Part shown: piece after piece, positions 14,383-22,566 of the stretch
Numbering within the stretch: position 1 is the first letter of the stretch
Layout of the letters: each line of letters opens with the position of its first letter
NCBI RefSeq assembly: GCF_000716675.1
Contig: NZ_JNXT01000086.1
Location: 1 to 26,980, forward strand
DNA from: Streptomyces alboflavus
GTDB lineage: Bacteria; Actinomycetota; Actinomycetes; Streptomycetales; Streptomycetaceae
Direction: 5' to 3'
DNA length: 26,980 bases
Program-made: the position numbers and the translations under genes
Notes under the pieces: generated by a model
The model's database searches: none
Seen by the model: the letters and a program-made list of their open reading frames with translations, nothing else
Told to the model about the DNA's origin: nothing

Positions 14383-15993
14383 TCAGGCGAGGGACACCAA
14401 CTCCCGGTACTCCGTGCTCCACAGGTCCTCGGTGCCGTCGGGCAGCACGAGGACCCGGTCGGGGCGCAGGGCGTCGAGGGCGCCCTCGTCGTGGGTGACC
14501 ATCACGATCGCTCCGGGGTACGTCCCGACGGCGGCGAGGACCTCGTCGCGGGACGCGGGGTCGAGGTTGTTGGTGGGCTCGTCCAGGAGCAGCACGTTGG
14601 CGCCGGAGTGGACCAGTCCGGCCAGCGCGAGCCGCGTCTTCTCGCCGCCGGAGAGCACCTTGGCGGGCTTGTCCACGTCGTCGCCGCCGAACAGGAACGA
14701 CCCGAGGACCCGCCGCACCTCGCCGTCGGTCAGTCCTGGCGCTGCCGCCGCGAGGTTCTCCCGTACGGTCGACTCCCCGTCCAGGGTGTCGTGTTCCTGC
14801 CCGAAGTACCCGACGCGAAGACCGTGTCCGCGCACGACCCGGCCCGCGTCCGGCGTCTCGCGCCCGGCGAGGAGCCGCAGGAGCGTCGTCTTCCCGGCCC
14901 CGTTGAACCCGAGCACCACCAGGCGGCTGCCCCGGTCCACGGCGAGGTCCACGCCGTGCAGGACCTTCAGGGTCCCGTACGCCTTCTCCAGGCTGACGGC
15001 GCCGAGGGGCATGCGGCCGCAGGGGGCGGGCTCGGGGAGCCGGATGCGGGCGACCTTCTCGCCGCGCCGCGCGGGTTCGGTGCCCGCGAGCAGCCGGTCG
15101 GCGCGCCGCGCCATGTTCTTCGCGGCGGTCGCGGTGGCGACGTGGGCGCGCATGCGGTCGGCCTGGGTGCGCAGGGCGGTCGCCTTCCGCTCGGCGTTGG
15201 CGCGCTCCCGGGTGCGGCGGCGCTCGTCGGCGGCGCGCTGGGCGAGGTAGGCGGGCCAGGTGGTGTTGTGGACGTCGAGGGCGGCGCGGCCGGGGTCGAG
15301 GTGGAAGACGCGGTTGACGACGTCGGCGAGCAGCTTCACGTCGTGGCTGACCAGGACGACTCCGCCCGGGTACGCGCGCAGGAACGCCCGCAGCCACTCC
15401 ACCGAGTCCCGGTCGAGGTGGTTGGTGGGCTCGTCGAGGAGCAGGGTGTCGGGGCGCGCGAACAGCATCCGGGCGAGTTCGACGCGGCGCCGCTGCCCGC
15501 CCGACAGCTCGCCCACCGGCTGCCCGAGGACCCGGTCGGGCAGTCCGAGCCCGGCCGCGACCCGGGCGGCCTCGGCCTCGGCCGCGTAGCCGCCGCGGGC
15601 CTGGAAGGCGTCGTCGGCGCGGGCGTAGGCGGCGAGCGCGGCCCGCCCGTCGGCGCTGTCGGCGCTGTCGGCGCTGTCGGCCAGGGCCGCCTCGGCGTCC
15701 CGGAGCGCGCGCACCGCCGCGTCGAGGCCGCGCGCGGACAGGATCCGGTCGGTGACGGTGGCGGCGGGGTCGGCGGCGGCCGGGTCCTGGGCGAGGTGGC
15801 CGAGGGAGCCGGTGCGGGTGATGGCGCCGGTGCCGGTCGGGGCCGGGTCCGCGAGGGTCTTCAGGAGGGTGGACTTGCCCGCTCCGTTACGGCCGACCAG
15901 GCCGACGCGGTCGCCGGGGCCCACGTGGAAGGAGATGCCGGACAGCAGGGTCCGGGCGCCGACGCGCAGGTCGACGTCACGTACAGAAAGCAT
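14383..15993 (-). CDS. ABC-F family ATPase
   Basis: A 536-aa soluble protein with two ABC ATPase domains and no membrane part, the ABC-F layout. Domain 1 has GRNGAGKST, LSGGQ and LLLDEPTNHLD. Domain 2 has GFNGAGKTT, LSGGEKT and LLLDEPTNNLD. The charged linker between them (AADERRRTRERANAERKATA..) fits the P-site tRNA interaction motif. ABC-F proteins act on the ribosome, either protecting it from antibiotics or rescuing stalled states. The ATG at 15993 starts MLSVRDVDLRVG and has GCGGAG upstream. The leader contains a short upstream reading frame and a strong hairpin. A short ADSADSADSAD repeat lies in domain 1. Which antibiotic, if any, is unknown. Confidence 0.92.
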   Translation of the reverse strand: MLSVRDVDLRVGARTLLSGISFHVGPGDRVGLVGRNGAGKSTLLKTLADPAPTGTGAITRTGSLGHLAQDPAAADPAATVTDRILSARGLDAAVRALRDAEAALADSADSADSADGRAALAAYARADDAFQARGGYAAEAEAARVAAGLGLPDRVLGQPVGELSGGQRRRVELARMLFARPDTLLLDEPTNHLDRDSVEWLRAFLRAYPGGVVLVSHDVKLLADVVNRVFHLDPGRAALDVHNTTWPAYLAQRAADERRRTRERANAERKATALRTQADRMRAHVATATAAKNMARRADRLLAGTEPARRGEKVARIRLPEPAPCGRMPLGAVSLEKAYGTLKVLHGVDLAVDRGSRLVVLGFNGAGKTTLLRLLAGRETPDAGRVVRGHGLRVGYFGQEHDTLDGESTVRENLAAAAPGLTDGEVRRVLGSFLFGGDDVDKPAKVLSGGEKTRLALAGLVHSGANVLLLDEPTNNLDPASRDEVLAAVGTYPGAIVMVTHDEGALDALRPDRVLVLPDGTEDLWSTEYRELVSLA

Positions 15994-16017
15994 GAGGAAA
16001 CGCTCCGCAAGGGCGAA

Positions 16018-16050
16018 AGGACACACGGGTGACGTGGAGGCGTGTGTCCT
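16018..16050 (-). promoter_or_regulatory. Leader hairpin in front of the ABC-F gene, candidate attenuator
   Basis: Perfect 10-bp arms AGGACACACG (16018-16027) and CGTGTGTCCT (16041-16050) enclose 13 nt. The hairpin ends 25 nt before the ATG and is directly preceded by the stop of a 7-codon reading frame. It is followed by CCTTTCGCCCTT on the minus strand, a weak U-rich stretch. Confidence 0.55.
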
Positions 16051-16052
16051 GG

Positions 16053-16076
16053 CTAGGAGATGCGGGGCGTAGACAT
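16053..16076 (-). CDS. Candidate leader peptide MSTPRIS
   Basis: An ATG at 16076-16074 opens a 7-codon frame ending in TAG at 16055-16053, two bases before the leader hairpin. A GGGA stretch lies about 5 nt upstream. Short leader peptides with a downstream hairpin control several inducible ribosome-protection and methylation genes. This one is a candidate from position only. Confidence 0.4.
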   Translation of the reverse strand: MSTPRIS

Positions 16077-16117
16077 GCGTCCCAGGCTAGGCGGCGGCCG
16101 GACGCGCCCGCACCCGC

Positions 16118-16163
16118 TTTTCCGGCGCGACCGCCTTTTCCGGCGCGCCCGTTTTTTCCGGCG
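16118..16163. repeat. Three tandem 18-bp-period repeats (TTTTCCGGCG core)
   Basis: TTTTCCGGCG recurs at 16118, 16136 and 16154, exactly 18 bp apart. The units lie between the divergent ABC-F and HhH-GPD genes. They may be regulatory or a decayed coding repeat; no evidence decides. Confidence 0.75.
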
Positions 16164-16237
16164 TGGCCCCCATCGCCGGTACGCCCCCTCCGGTACGTCG
16201 CCCTGCGAACCCCCCGCCACCGCGAGATGATCGCCCC

Positions 16238-16813
16238 ATGGACGCCACCCTGCACCTCGCCCAGCAAGAAGAGGCCGACGCGCTGCTGAGCCGCAGCCCG
16301 CTGGCCGCGCTCGTAGGAATGCTCCTGGACCAGCAGGTGCCCATGGAGTGGGCGTTCGCGGGCCCGTACACGATCGCCCAGCGGATGGGGGCGGACGACC
16401 TCGACGCCCACGACATCGCGGCGTACGACCCGGACGCCTTCGTCGAGCTGCTCTCCGCCAAGCCCGCCGTGCACCGCTACCCGGGCGCGATGGCCGGGCG
16501 CGTGCAGAAGCTGTGCCAGTACCTCGTGGAGCACTACGAGGGCGACGCGGAGGCCGTCTGGCGGGACGCGGCCGACGGCAAGGAGCTGCTGCGGCGCCTG
16601 AACGAGCTGCCCGGCTTCGGCAAGCAGAAGGCCCAGATCTTCCTCGCCCTGCTCGGCAAGCAGCTCGGCGTGAACCCCAAGGGCTGGCGGGAGGCGGCGG
16701 GGGCGTACGGGGAGCCGAAGGCGTTCCGGTCCGTCGCGGACATCACGGGACCCGAGTCGCTGCAGAAGGTCCGCGCCCACAAGCAGGAGATGAAGGCGGC
16801 GGCGAAGGGCTAG
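16238..16813 (+). CDS. HhH-GPD-type base-excision DNA repair protein
   Basis: A 191-aa protein of the helix-hairpin-helix DNA glycosylase superfamily in the actinobacterial short form. The hairpin is LNELPGFGKQKAQIFLALLG (about residues 124-143), preceded by helices with AALVGMLLDQQVPMEWAFAG, a typical glycosylase N-terminal segment. The usual catalytic Asp position after the hairpin is not obvious: the sequence there reads GVNPKGWREAAG. Activity as a glycosylase is therefore uncertain. The ATG at 16238 gives the usual N-terminus MDATLHLAQQEEADALL. There is no good ribosome binding site. Confidence 0.85.
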   Translation: MDATLHLAQQEEADALLSRSPLAALVGMLLDQQVPMEWAFAGPYTIAQRMGADDLDAHDIAAYDPDAFVELLSAKPAVHRYPGAMAGRVQKLCQYLVEHYEGDAEAVWRDAADGKELLRRLNELPGFGKQKAQIFLALLGKQLGVNPKGWREAAGAYGEPKAFRSVADITGPESLQKVRAHKQEMKAAAKG

Positions 16814-16877
16814 CCGCCCGGGGCCAAGCGCTCCACTGGATGTGCCACACTCTGCCGTCGTCCACCTGCAGCGTGAT

Positions 16878-16915
16878 CGTGGCTGGTCGCGCAGTTCCCC
16901 GCGCCCCTTCGGGGC
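16878..16915. terminator. Hairpin within a common Streptomyces intergenic motif
   Basis: GCCCC-TTC-GGGGC (16903-16915) follows GTGGCTGGTCGCGCAGTTCC. From memory this block recurs between convergent genes in many Streptomyces genomes. It lies between the convergent HhH-GPD and HerA-like genes and probably terminates both. Confidence 0.6.
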
Positions 16916-16949
16916 ACTCCCGTACCGCAGCGGACTCTGTCGAACCCGA

Positions 16950-18659
16950 CTACCGCCTACGCTTCGCCGTGCCGAAGACCGACCGCGAGATCTCCCGGCC
17001 GATCTGCGTCCCCATCGACCGCAGCAGCGACTTGAACATCCCGCTGCCCATCACCTGCTCGACGACGCCCCCACTCTCCTTCGGCGCCGCCTTCTGCTTG
17101 GCCGGACGCGGAGCCTCTGCCGGAGCGGACGCCGACGCGGCGGCCCGCTCGGCCTCCCGCGCGCTCAGCCGCTCGTACGCCGACTCCCGGTCCACCGCCT
17201 CCGCGTACCGCCCGTACAGCGGCGAATCGCGGACGGCCCGCTCCAGGTCCGCCGCCGGGATCGGCCCCATCAGGGACTGCGGCGCCCGCAGCCGCGTGAC
17301 CGCGACGGGCGTGGGCGCGCCCTTCTCGCTGAGCACGGTGACGACGGCCTCGCCGGTGCCGATGCCGGTGAGGGTCTCCTCCAGGTCGTACGCGGAGTTC
17401 GGGAACGTACGGACGGTCGCCTTGAGGGCCTTCTCGTCCTCGGGTGTGAAGGCGCGCAGGGCGTGCTGCACGCGGTTGCCGAGCTGGGCGAGGACGTCGG
17501 CGGGCACGTCCTTCGGGGTCTGGGTGACGAAGAAGACGCCGACGCCCTTGGACCGGATCAGCCGCACGGTCTGCGTGATGGACTCCAGGAACGCCTTGGA
17601 GGCGCCGTTGAACAGCAGATGGGCCTCGTCGAAGAAGAAGACGAGCTTGGGCTTGTCCACGTCCCCGACCTCGGGCAGGTCGTGGTACAGGTCGGCGAGG
17701 AGCCACATCAGGAAGGTGGAGAAGAGGGCGGGCTTGTCCTGCACGGAGGGCAGTTCGAGTACGGATACGAGGCCGGGAGCATTCGGTCCGGCACCGGCAC
17801 CGGACTCCCCGGCCCCGGCACCCGCACCCAGCAGCTCCCGCGTGTCGAACTCCGGCTCCCCGAAGAAGTCCCCCATCCCCTGCGCCTCGAACGCCGTCAG
17901 CGCCCGCAGGATGACCCCGGCGGTCGCCGTGGACAGACCGCCGACCGTCTTCAGCTCCGGTTTGCCCTCGTCCGACGTGAGGAAGGCGACGACCGCGCGC
18001 AGGTCCTTCAGGTCGACGAGTTCGAGGCCCTTCTGGTCGGCGTAGTGGAAGATCAGGCCGAGCGACTGCTCCTGCGTCTGGTTCAGCTGGAGCACCTTCG
18101 AGAGCAGGACCGGCCCGAAGCTGGTGATCGTGGCCCGCACGGGGATCCCGGTGCCGATCCCGCCGAGGGCGTAGAACTCGCTCGGGCACCCGCGCGGCAC
18201 CCACTCCTGGCCCACGTCCCCGGCCCGCCCGGTGACCCGGTCGTTCGCCTCGCCGGGCGCGGAGATCCCGGACACGTCGCCCTTGATGTCGGCGAGGAAG
18301 ACGGGCACGCCCTGGGCGGACAGCTGCTCGGCGATCAGCTGGAGGGTCTTGGTCTTGCCGGTGCCGGTGGCGCCCGCGACGAGGCCGTGCCGGTTGAGCA
18401 TCGGCAGCGGGATGCGCACCTGCGCGCCGGGGAGGCACTGGCCGTCCCACAGCAGGGCGCCGAGGTCGAGGGCGGGCCCTTCGAAGGCGTACCCGGCGGC
18501 GATCGCGGCGGCTTCCGGGGGAAGCGCGGCCGACGCGGCCGACTCAGACGACGCGGACGGCTCAGACGACGCGGACGGCGTCAGCGCGGGGTCGGACACG
18601 GACTCGTTCGGGTGGTTTCCGCCATCGGGTGTGGACGGCATCGGCTGGCTGTCGCTCAC
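16950..18659 (-). CDS. HerA-like ATPase, DUF853 (YjgR) family
   Basis: A 569-aa P-loop ATPase of the HerA/FtsK superfamily. After a Ser/Ala-rich disordered start (residues 1-50), Walker A is GATGTGKTKTLQ (about 95-106) and Walker B is KLVFFFDEAHLLF (about 325), with a sensor-like GVGVFFVTQTPKDVP after it. The C-terminus is basic (GREISRSVFGTAKRRR). The family is conserved in bacteria but its role is not settled; DNA translocation or repair is assumed. The GTG at 18659 starts VSDSQPMPSTPDGG after a GGGAG..GGGG region. A Gly/Ala repeat (GAGAGAGESGAGAG) sits in a loop near residue 280. Confidence 0.88.
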   Translation of the reverse strand: MSDSQPMPSTPDGGNHPNESVSDPALTPSASSEPSASSESAASAALPPEAAAIAAGYAFEGPALDLGALLWDGQCLPGAQVRIPLPMLNRHGLVAGATGTGKTKTLQLIAEQLSAQGVPVFLADIKGDVSGISAPGEANDRVTGRAGDVGQEWVPRGCPSEFYALGGIGTGIPVRATITSFGPVLLSKVLQLNQTQEQSLGLIFHYADQKGLELVDLKDLRAVVAFLTSDEGKPELKTVGGLSTATAGVILRALTAFEAQGMGDFFGEPEFDTRELLGAGAGAGESGAGAGPNAPGLVSVLELPSVQDKPALFSTFLMWLLADLYHDLPEVGDVDKPKLVFFFDEAHLLFNGASKAFLESITQTVRLIRSKGVGVFFVTQTPKDVPADVLAQLGNRVQHALRAFTPEDEKALKATVRTFPNSAYDLEETLTGIGTGEAVVTVLSEKGAPTPVAVTRLRAPQSLMGPIPAADLERAVRDSPLYGRYAEAVDRESAYERLSAREAERAAASASAPAEAPRPAKQKAAPKESGGVVEQVMGSGMFKSLLRSMGTQIGREISRSVFGTAKRRR

Positions 18660-18779
18660 TTCGGCCCCTGCTCCCGGCTTGAGAGTTCCGGGTTTGTCCC
18701 GGTTTACGGCGTCATTTCCCAGGGTCGCACTCGGCCGCCATGGCTGCGCCCGGAGAGCCTTGACCGGTAGGCTTTCCGT

Positions 18780-19076
18780 GTGATCTTCAAGCGCATCGGA
18801 AACGGCCGGCCGTACCCCGACCACGGCCGGGAAAGCACCCGGCAGTGGGCGGACGTCGCGCCGCGCCCGGTCCGCCTCGATCAGCTCGTGACGACCAAGG
18901 GCCAGCTGGACCTGGAAACGCTGCTCGCCGAGGACTCCACGTTCTACGGCGACCTCTTCGCGCACGTCGTGAAGTGGCAGGGCGATCTGTACCTGGAGGA
19001 CGGGCTGCACCGCGCCGTCCGCGCCGCGCTCCAGCAGCGCCAGGTGCTGCACGCCCGCGTTCTCGAACTGGGCTGA
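18780..19076 (+). CDS. Small conserved actinobacterial protein
   Basis: A 98-aa protein (MIFKRIGNGRPYPDHGRE..) that I remember as highly conserved in Streptomyces, sometimes labelled a VapB-like antitoxin. No PIN partner lies next to it, so that label is doubtful here. The middle part (PVRLDQLVTTKGQLDLETLL.., YLEDGLHRAVRAALQQ) resembles a ParB/Srx-type N-terminal fold, with a 'know your address' DGLHR segment. The GTG start comes 6 nt after TAGGCT (18768-18773), so the mRNA is probably leaderless. The LytR_C gene follows on the same strand. Confidence 0.8.
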   Translation: MIFKRIGNGRPYPDHGRESTRQWADVAPRPVRLDQLVTTKGQLDLETLLAEDSTFYGDLFAHVVKWQGDLYLEDGLHRAVRAALQQRQVLHARVLELG

Positions 19077-19176
19077 GCCCGGGCCCCCGGCCCGCGTTGG
19101 CCCTTTCGGGTTGGCCTTGGCACCGGGCAATGATCATTTAGTAGGAATCACCGCCGCGCGGCACTACGCTGCGCCC

Positions 19177-19836
19177 ATGAGCATGCTCACTCCCCCCGGC
19201 ATGGGCGGCAAATACCGCATCACGGGGGACAAATACCCGCGAATGCGCCGCCCGAGCGGACGTCGCCGGATCGTGCTCGCAGTCGTCGCGTCCCTCGCCG
19301 TGCTCGGGCTGCTCGGCTGGGGCAGCCTCCAGCTCATCGACGTGTTCTCCGGCGACGACAAGGCGTCGGCGGCGGGCGGGGCGAAGGACTGCGCGACGGC
19401 ACCGAGGACGGCCGACGCGGCGCGCGAGACCAAGCCGAAAGCTTTCCCCCAGCCCCGCCAGGTCAAGGTCAACGTCCTCAACGCCACCAAGCGCGGCGGC
19501 CTCGCCAAGGAGACCGCCGCCGAGCTGAAGAAGCGCGGCTTCACCATCGGCGACGTGGGCAACGCGACGAAGGCGTTCGACAAGAAGGTCGAGGGCCCGG
19601 GGATAGTGCTCGGCGCGAAGTCCACCGCCGACACCGCGCTGCCGGTGCTCGCCACCCAGCTCAAGGGCGCCGCCAAGCAGACGGACGCCCGCAAGGGCGG
19701 CGAGGTCGACCTGATCCTCGGCTCCCAGTTCAAGGACCTGGCGAAAAAGAAGGACGCCGACAAGGCCCTGGCGGCACTCGCCGCGCCCGCCCCGAAGCCC
19801 GCGAAGGCGGAGCGGTCCGACGGCAAGAACTGCTGA
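19177..19836 (+). CDS. LytR C-terminal domain membrane-anchored protein
   Basis: A 219-aa protein. A short cytoplasmic start with basic residues (RRPSGRRR) is followed by one membrane helix (IVLAVVASLAVLGLLGWG, about residues 30-47). The extracellular part holds a LytR_C domain (VKVNVLNATKRGGLAKETAA through VDLILGSQFKDL, about 105-195). LytR_C domains occur in cell-envelope proteins; a wall-related role is likely. The ATG at 19177 is 6 nt after TACGCT and lacks a ribosome binding site, so it looks leaderless. The tail is Lys/Ala/Pro-rich. Confidence 0.87.
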   Translation: MSMLTPPGMGGKYRITGDKYPRMRRPSGRRRIVLAVVASLAVLGLLGWGSLQLIDVFSGDDKASAAGGAKDCATAPRTADAARETKPKAFPQPRQVKVNVLNATKRGGLAKETAAELKKRGFTIGDVGNATKAFDKKVEGPGIVLGAKSTADTALPVLATQLKGAAKQTDARKGGEVDLILGSQFKDLAKKKDADKALAALAAPAPKPAKAERSDGKNC

Positions 19837-19870
19837 GCGCCGAAGGCGGCCCAGCAGTTCTGTCCGATCT

Positions 19871-19950
19871 GTCCGAGTAGGCCCCGTCCGAGTAAGCCCG
19901 GCCCCGAGTAAGCCCTGCCCGAGTAGGCCCCGTCCGAGTAAGCCCTGTCC
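19871..19950. repeat. Tandem 15-bp repeats between convergent genes
   Basis: The core CCGAGTA(A/G)GCCC occurs five times, with GAGTA at 19875, 19890, 19906, 19921 and 19936, so the period is 15-16 bp. The repeats fill the gap between the LytR_C gene and upp. No coding frame is evident. Confidence 0.8.
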
Positions 19951-19964
19951 GTGTGCCCGGAGGG

Positions 19965-20600
19965 CTACTCCGCCGTCCCGTACATGCGGTCGCCCGCGTC
20001 GCCGAGGCCCGGCACGATGTACCCGTTCTCGTTGAGGCGCTCGTCCACCGCCGCCGTCACGACCGTCACCGGCGTGCCCGCGAGCTCGCGCTCCATGACC
20101 TCGACGCCCTCCGGGGCGGCGAGCAGGACCACGGCGGTCACGTCGTCCGCGCCGCGCTTGATGAGCTCCTGGATCGCCGCGACCAGCGTGCCGCCGGTGG
20201 CCAGCATCGGGTCGAGGACGTAGACCTGGCGGCCGGAGAGGTCCTCCGGCATCCGGGTCGCGTACGTGGACGCCTGCAGCGTCTCCTCGTTGCGGATCAT
20301 GCCGAGGAAGCCGACCTCGGCGGTCGGGAGCAGCCGGACCATGCCGTCGAGCATGCCGAGACCGGCGCGCAGGATCGGCACGACCAGCGGCCGGGGATAC
20401 GACAGCTTGACGCCGGTCGTCCCCACCACGGGGGTCTCGATGTCGACCTGCTCGGTGCGCACGTCCCGGGTGGCCTCGTACGCGAGCAGGGTGACCAGCT
20501 CGTCGGCCAGGCGCCGGAAGGTCGGGGAGTCGGTGCGCTTGTCGCGCAGCGTGGTGAGTTTGTGCGCCACCAGCGGGTGGTCGACGACGTGGATCCGCAT
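19965..20600 (-). CDS. upp: Uracil phosphoribosyltransferase
   Basis: A 211-aa pyrimidine-salvage enzyme that converts uracil and PRPP to UMP in the cytoplasm. The N-terminus [20 protein letters not shown], the segment [13 protein letters not shown], the PRPP loop [15 protein letters not shown] (about residues 128-142) and the uracil-binding C-terminus [19 protein letters not shown] are all typical. Length is the family standard. The ATG at 20600 is preceded by TACTGT and 6 nt, so the mRNA may be leaderless. It is convergent with the LytR_C gene. Confidence 0.97.
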   Translation of the reverse strand: MRIHVVDHPLVAHKLTTLRDKRTDSPTFRRLADELVTLLAYEATRDVRTEQVDIETPVVGTTGVKLSYPRPLVVPILRAGLGMLDGMVRLLPTAEVGFLGMIRNEETLQASTYATRMPEDLSGRQVYVLDPMLATGGTLVAAIQELIKRGADDVTAVVLLAAPEGVEVMERELAGTPVTVVTAAVDERLNENGYIVPGLGDAGDRMYGTAE

Positions 20601-20673
20601 TGTTCAACAGTAACCGGGCGAAGCGGCCCCCTGATCCCCCCGCGCTGGCATCAACCCCGGCCACGGGGGGAAG

Positions 20674-20901
20674 GTGGACGTACGAACTGGGGTGGTGTGG
20701 CCTATGCCCGACCGGGAAGCGCGCGAGAGCGACGCCGAGCGACGCAGGCGACGCGAGACGGAAGCCGAGCGGCGCAGGCGCCGCGCCCAGTTCCTGCACG
20801 AGTTGACCGAGGCCCGCGAGCTGCGGGCCCGGGTGACACCACGCCGCGCACGGGCGGCCCGACTGCGGCAGGCGATGCGTATGCGTACGTTCCGCTGGTA
20901 G
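20674..20901 (+). CDS. Small basic protein of unknown function
   Basis: A 75-aa Arg-rich protein with a duplicated block (DAERRRRRETEAERRRRRAQ) and the C-terminus RQAMRMRTFRW. It is probably helical and could bind nucleic acid by charge alone. The GTG at 20674 follows GGGGGGAAG closely; an ATG at 20704 is an equally possible start (65 aa). It sits between upp and the tadA pair. Confidence 0.6.
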   Translation: MDVRTGVVWPMPDREARESDAERRRRRETEAERRRRRAQFLHELTEARELRARVTPRRARAARLRQAMRMRTFRW

Positions 20902-21094
20902 CCGTGAGGGCGGCCGCGGCACCGAAGCGGCATGTGATTCGCAACGCGACGCGGACACAGCGGTCCGAAGACCTCTCCTGAAGCCGTTGTTTCTGCCACG
21001 ATTCCGAGTGGGCGGGGCTTGGAACAGCACTCCCGCCGCCGACGTCCGCCGGGGGGACCCCCAACCGGCGCCTATGAACAGTGGGAGAGTCACG

Positions 21095-21646
21095 GTGTAC
21101 TTCGCCGCACTGCTCGCGCGCACCGAAGACGGGTGGGAAGCGAGCGACACGGAGCTCGACGATGTGGAGACCCTGTCGGATCTGACCGACCTGGCCCGTG
21201 AGGCCGCCGCCGGCATCACGGGCGCCGACGACGACACAGTCCTCGTCTTCATCGAACAGGAAGACGCCTGGTTCGGCGTCGTCCGTGTGGACGGCGAGGA
21301 GGACCCGCGGATCTACGTCTCCGACGCCGCGGCCGCCGCCCGCAGCGCCTACGGCGAGATCCTGCTCACCGACGAGATGCTGGGCCGCGACCCGGACGAC
21401 GAGGACGACGCCCTGGAGTCGCTGAACCTCGACGGCACCGAGGACGGCGAGTCCGAGAGCTCCGACGACTCCGAAGGACCGGACGCCGCGGGCGAGACCG
21501 TGCCCTCCGGGCCGCTCGGGGACAGGGCGATCCTGGGCGACCTCGGCATCTCCGAGAAGGAGCTGCTCGCCCTGGAGAGCGGCGACGCGCTCAACGAGAT
21601 CGCCGAGATCCTCGGAGCCGCGGAGGTCCTCGAGACCGTCCGTTAG
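21095..21646 (+). CDS. tRNA adenosine deaminase-associated protein
   Basis: A 183-aa acidic protein (VYFAALLARTEDGWEASDTE..) always found beside tadA in actinobacteria, as I recall the family. The N-terminal 100 residues look folded (DDTVLVFIEQEDAWFGVVRV). The rest is Asp/Glu/Ser-rich (DPDDEDDALESLNLDG..) and ends in GISEKELLALESGDALNEIA. The GTG at 21095 has GGGAGAG 5-10 nt upstream. An ATG at 21074 is possible but would bypass that site. Its stop codon TAG is also the start of the -10 box of tadA. Confidence 0.85.
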   Translation: MYFAALLARTEDGWEASDTELDDVETLSDLTDLAREAAAGITGADDDTVLVFIEQEDAWFGVVRVDGEEDPRIYVSDAAAAARSAYGEILLTDEMLGRDPDDEDDALESLNLDGTEDGESESSDDSEGPDAAGETVPSGPLGDRAILGDLGISEKELLALESGDALNEIAEILGAAEVLETVR

Positions 21647-22162
<516 letters not shown>

Positions 22163-22210
22163 TCCAAACGGATTTCGGTCCACGGCCCACCTTGGGCTAG
22201 GATCTCTCTC

Positions 22211-22298
22211 GGTAGCGTGTCCGAGCGGCCGAAGGAGCTCGCCTCGAAAGCGAGTGTGGCGCAAGTCACCGAGGGTTCAAATCCCTCCGCTACCGCCA
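22211..22298 (+). tRNA. tRNA-Ser (anticodon CGA)
   Basis: The acceptor stem GGTAGCG pairs with CGCTACC (22288-22294), with G22295 as discriminator and CCA encoded at 22296-22298. The anticodon stem CTCGC/GCGAG encloses CTCGAAA with CGA at 22245-22247, reading UCG. The long variable arm is class II. TAGGAT (about 22197-22202) is a probable -10 box. Confidence 0.96.
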
Positions 22299-22301
22299 CA
22301 G

Positions 22302-22342
22302 ACACCCCGTTGGTCCAGGAAACTGGACCGGCGGGGTGTTTC
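22302..22342 (+). terminator. Strong terminator after tRNA-Ser(CGA)
   Basis: ACACCCCG (22302-22309) pairs with CGGGGTGT (22332-22339). Inside it GGTCCAG pairs with CTGGACC around GAAA. TTTCG follows. A classical intrinsic terminator shape. Confidence 0.85.
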
Positions 22343-22566
22343 GCGTGCGGTCCACGCTCCCGACGCCCCGTACGCCCCGTCCGCCCCGCTCCCGGCGACC
22401 GGTGAAGCGGAACGCTTCGCACTAAGTACGCACAAGCGATCGGACGGCATCACAAGCAATCAATTCTTCGTTTTATGTGACGCGCCGGGAGAATCAGGCA
22501 TTCCGCCGAGCGGTCACGGGTAGGGCGCCCACAGTCAGCCGACCCGCACCGGACGGACGTACGGCC

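Noticed and set aside
16087..16461. A minus-strand frame with repeated APEK units over the 18-bp repeats.
   Set aside because: It overlaps the HhH-GPD gene, and the APEK pattern is just the DNA repeat read in one frame.
16842..18770. A 640-codon plus-strand frame opposite the HerA-like gene.
   Set aside because: The minus-strand gene has intact Walker motifs; the plus frame is compositionally biased and has no recognisable domain.
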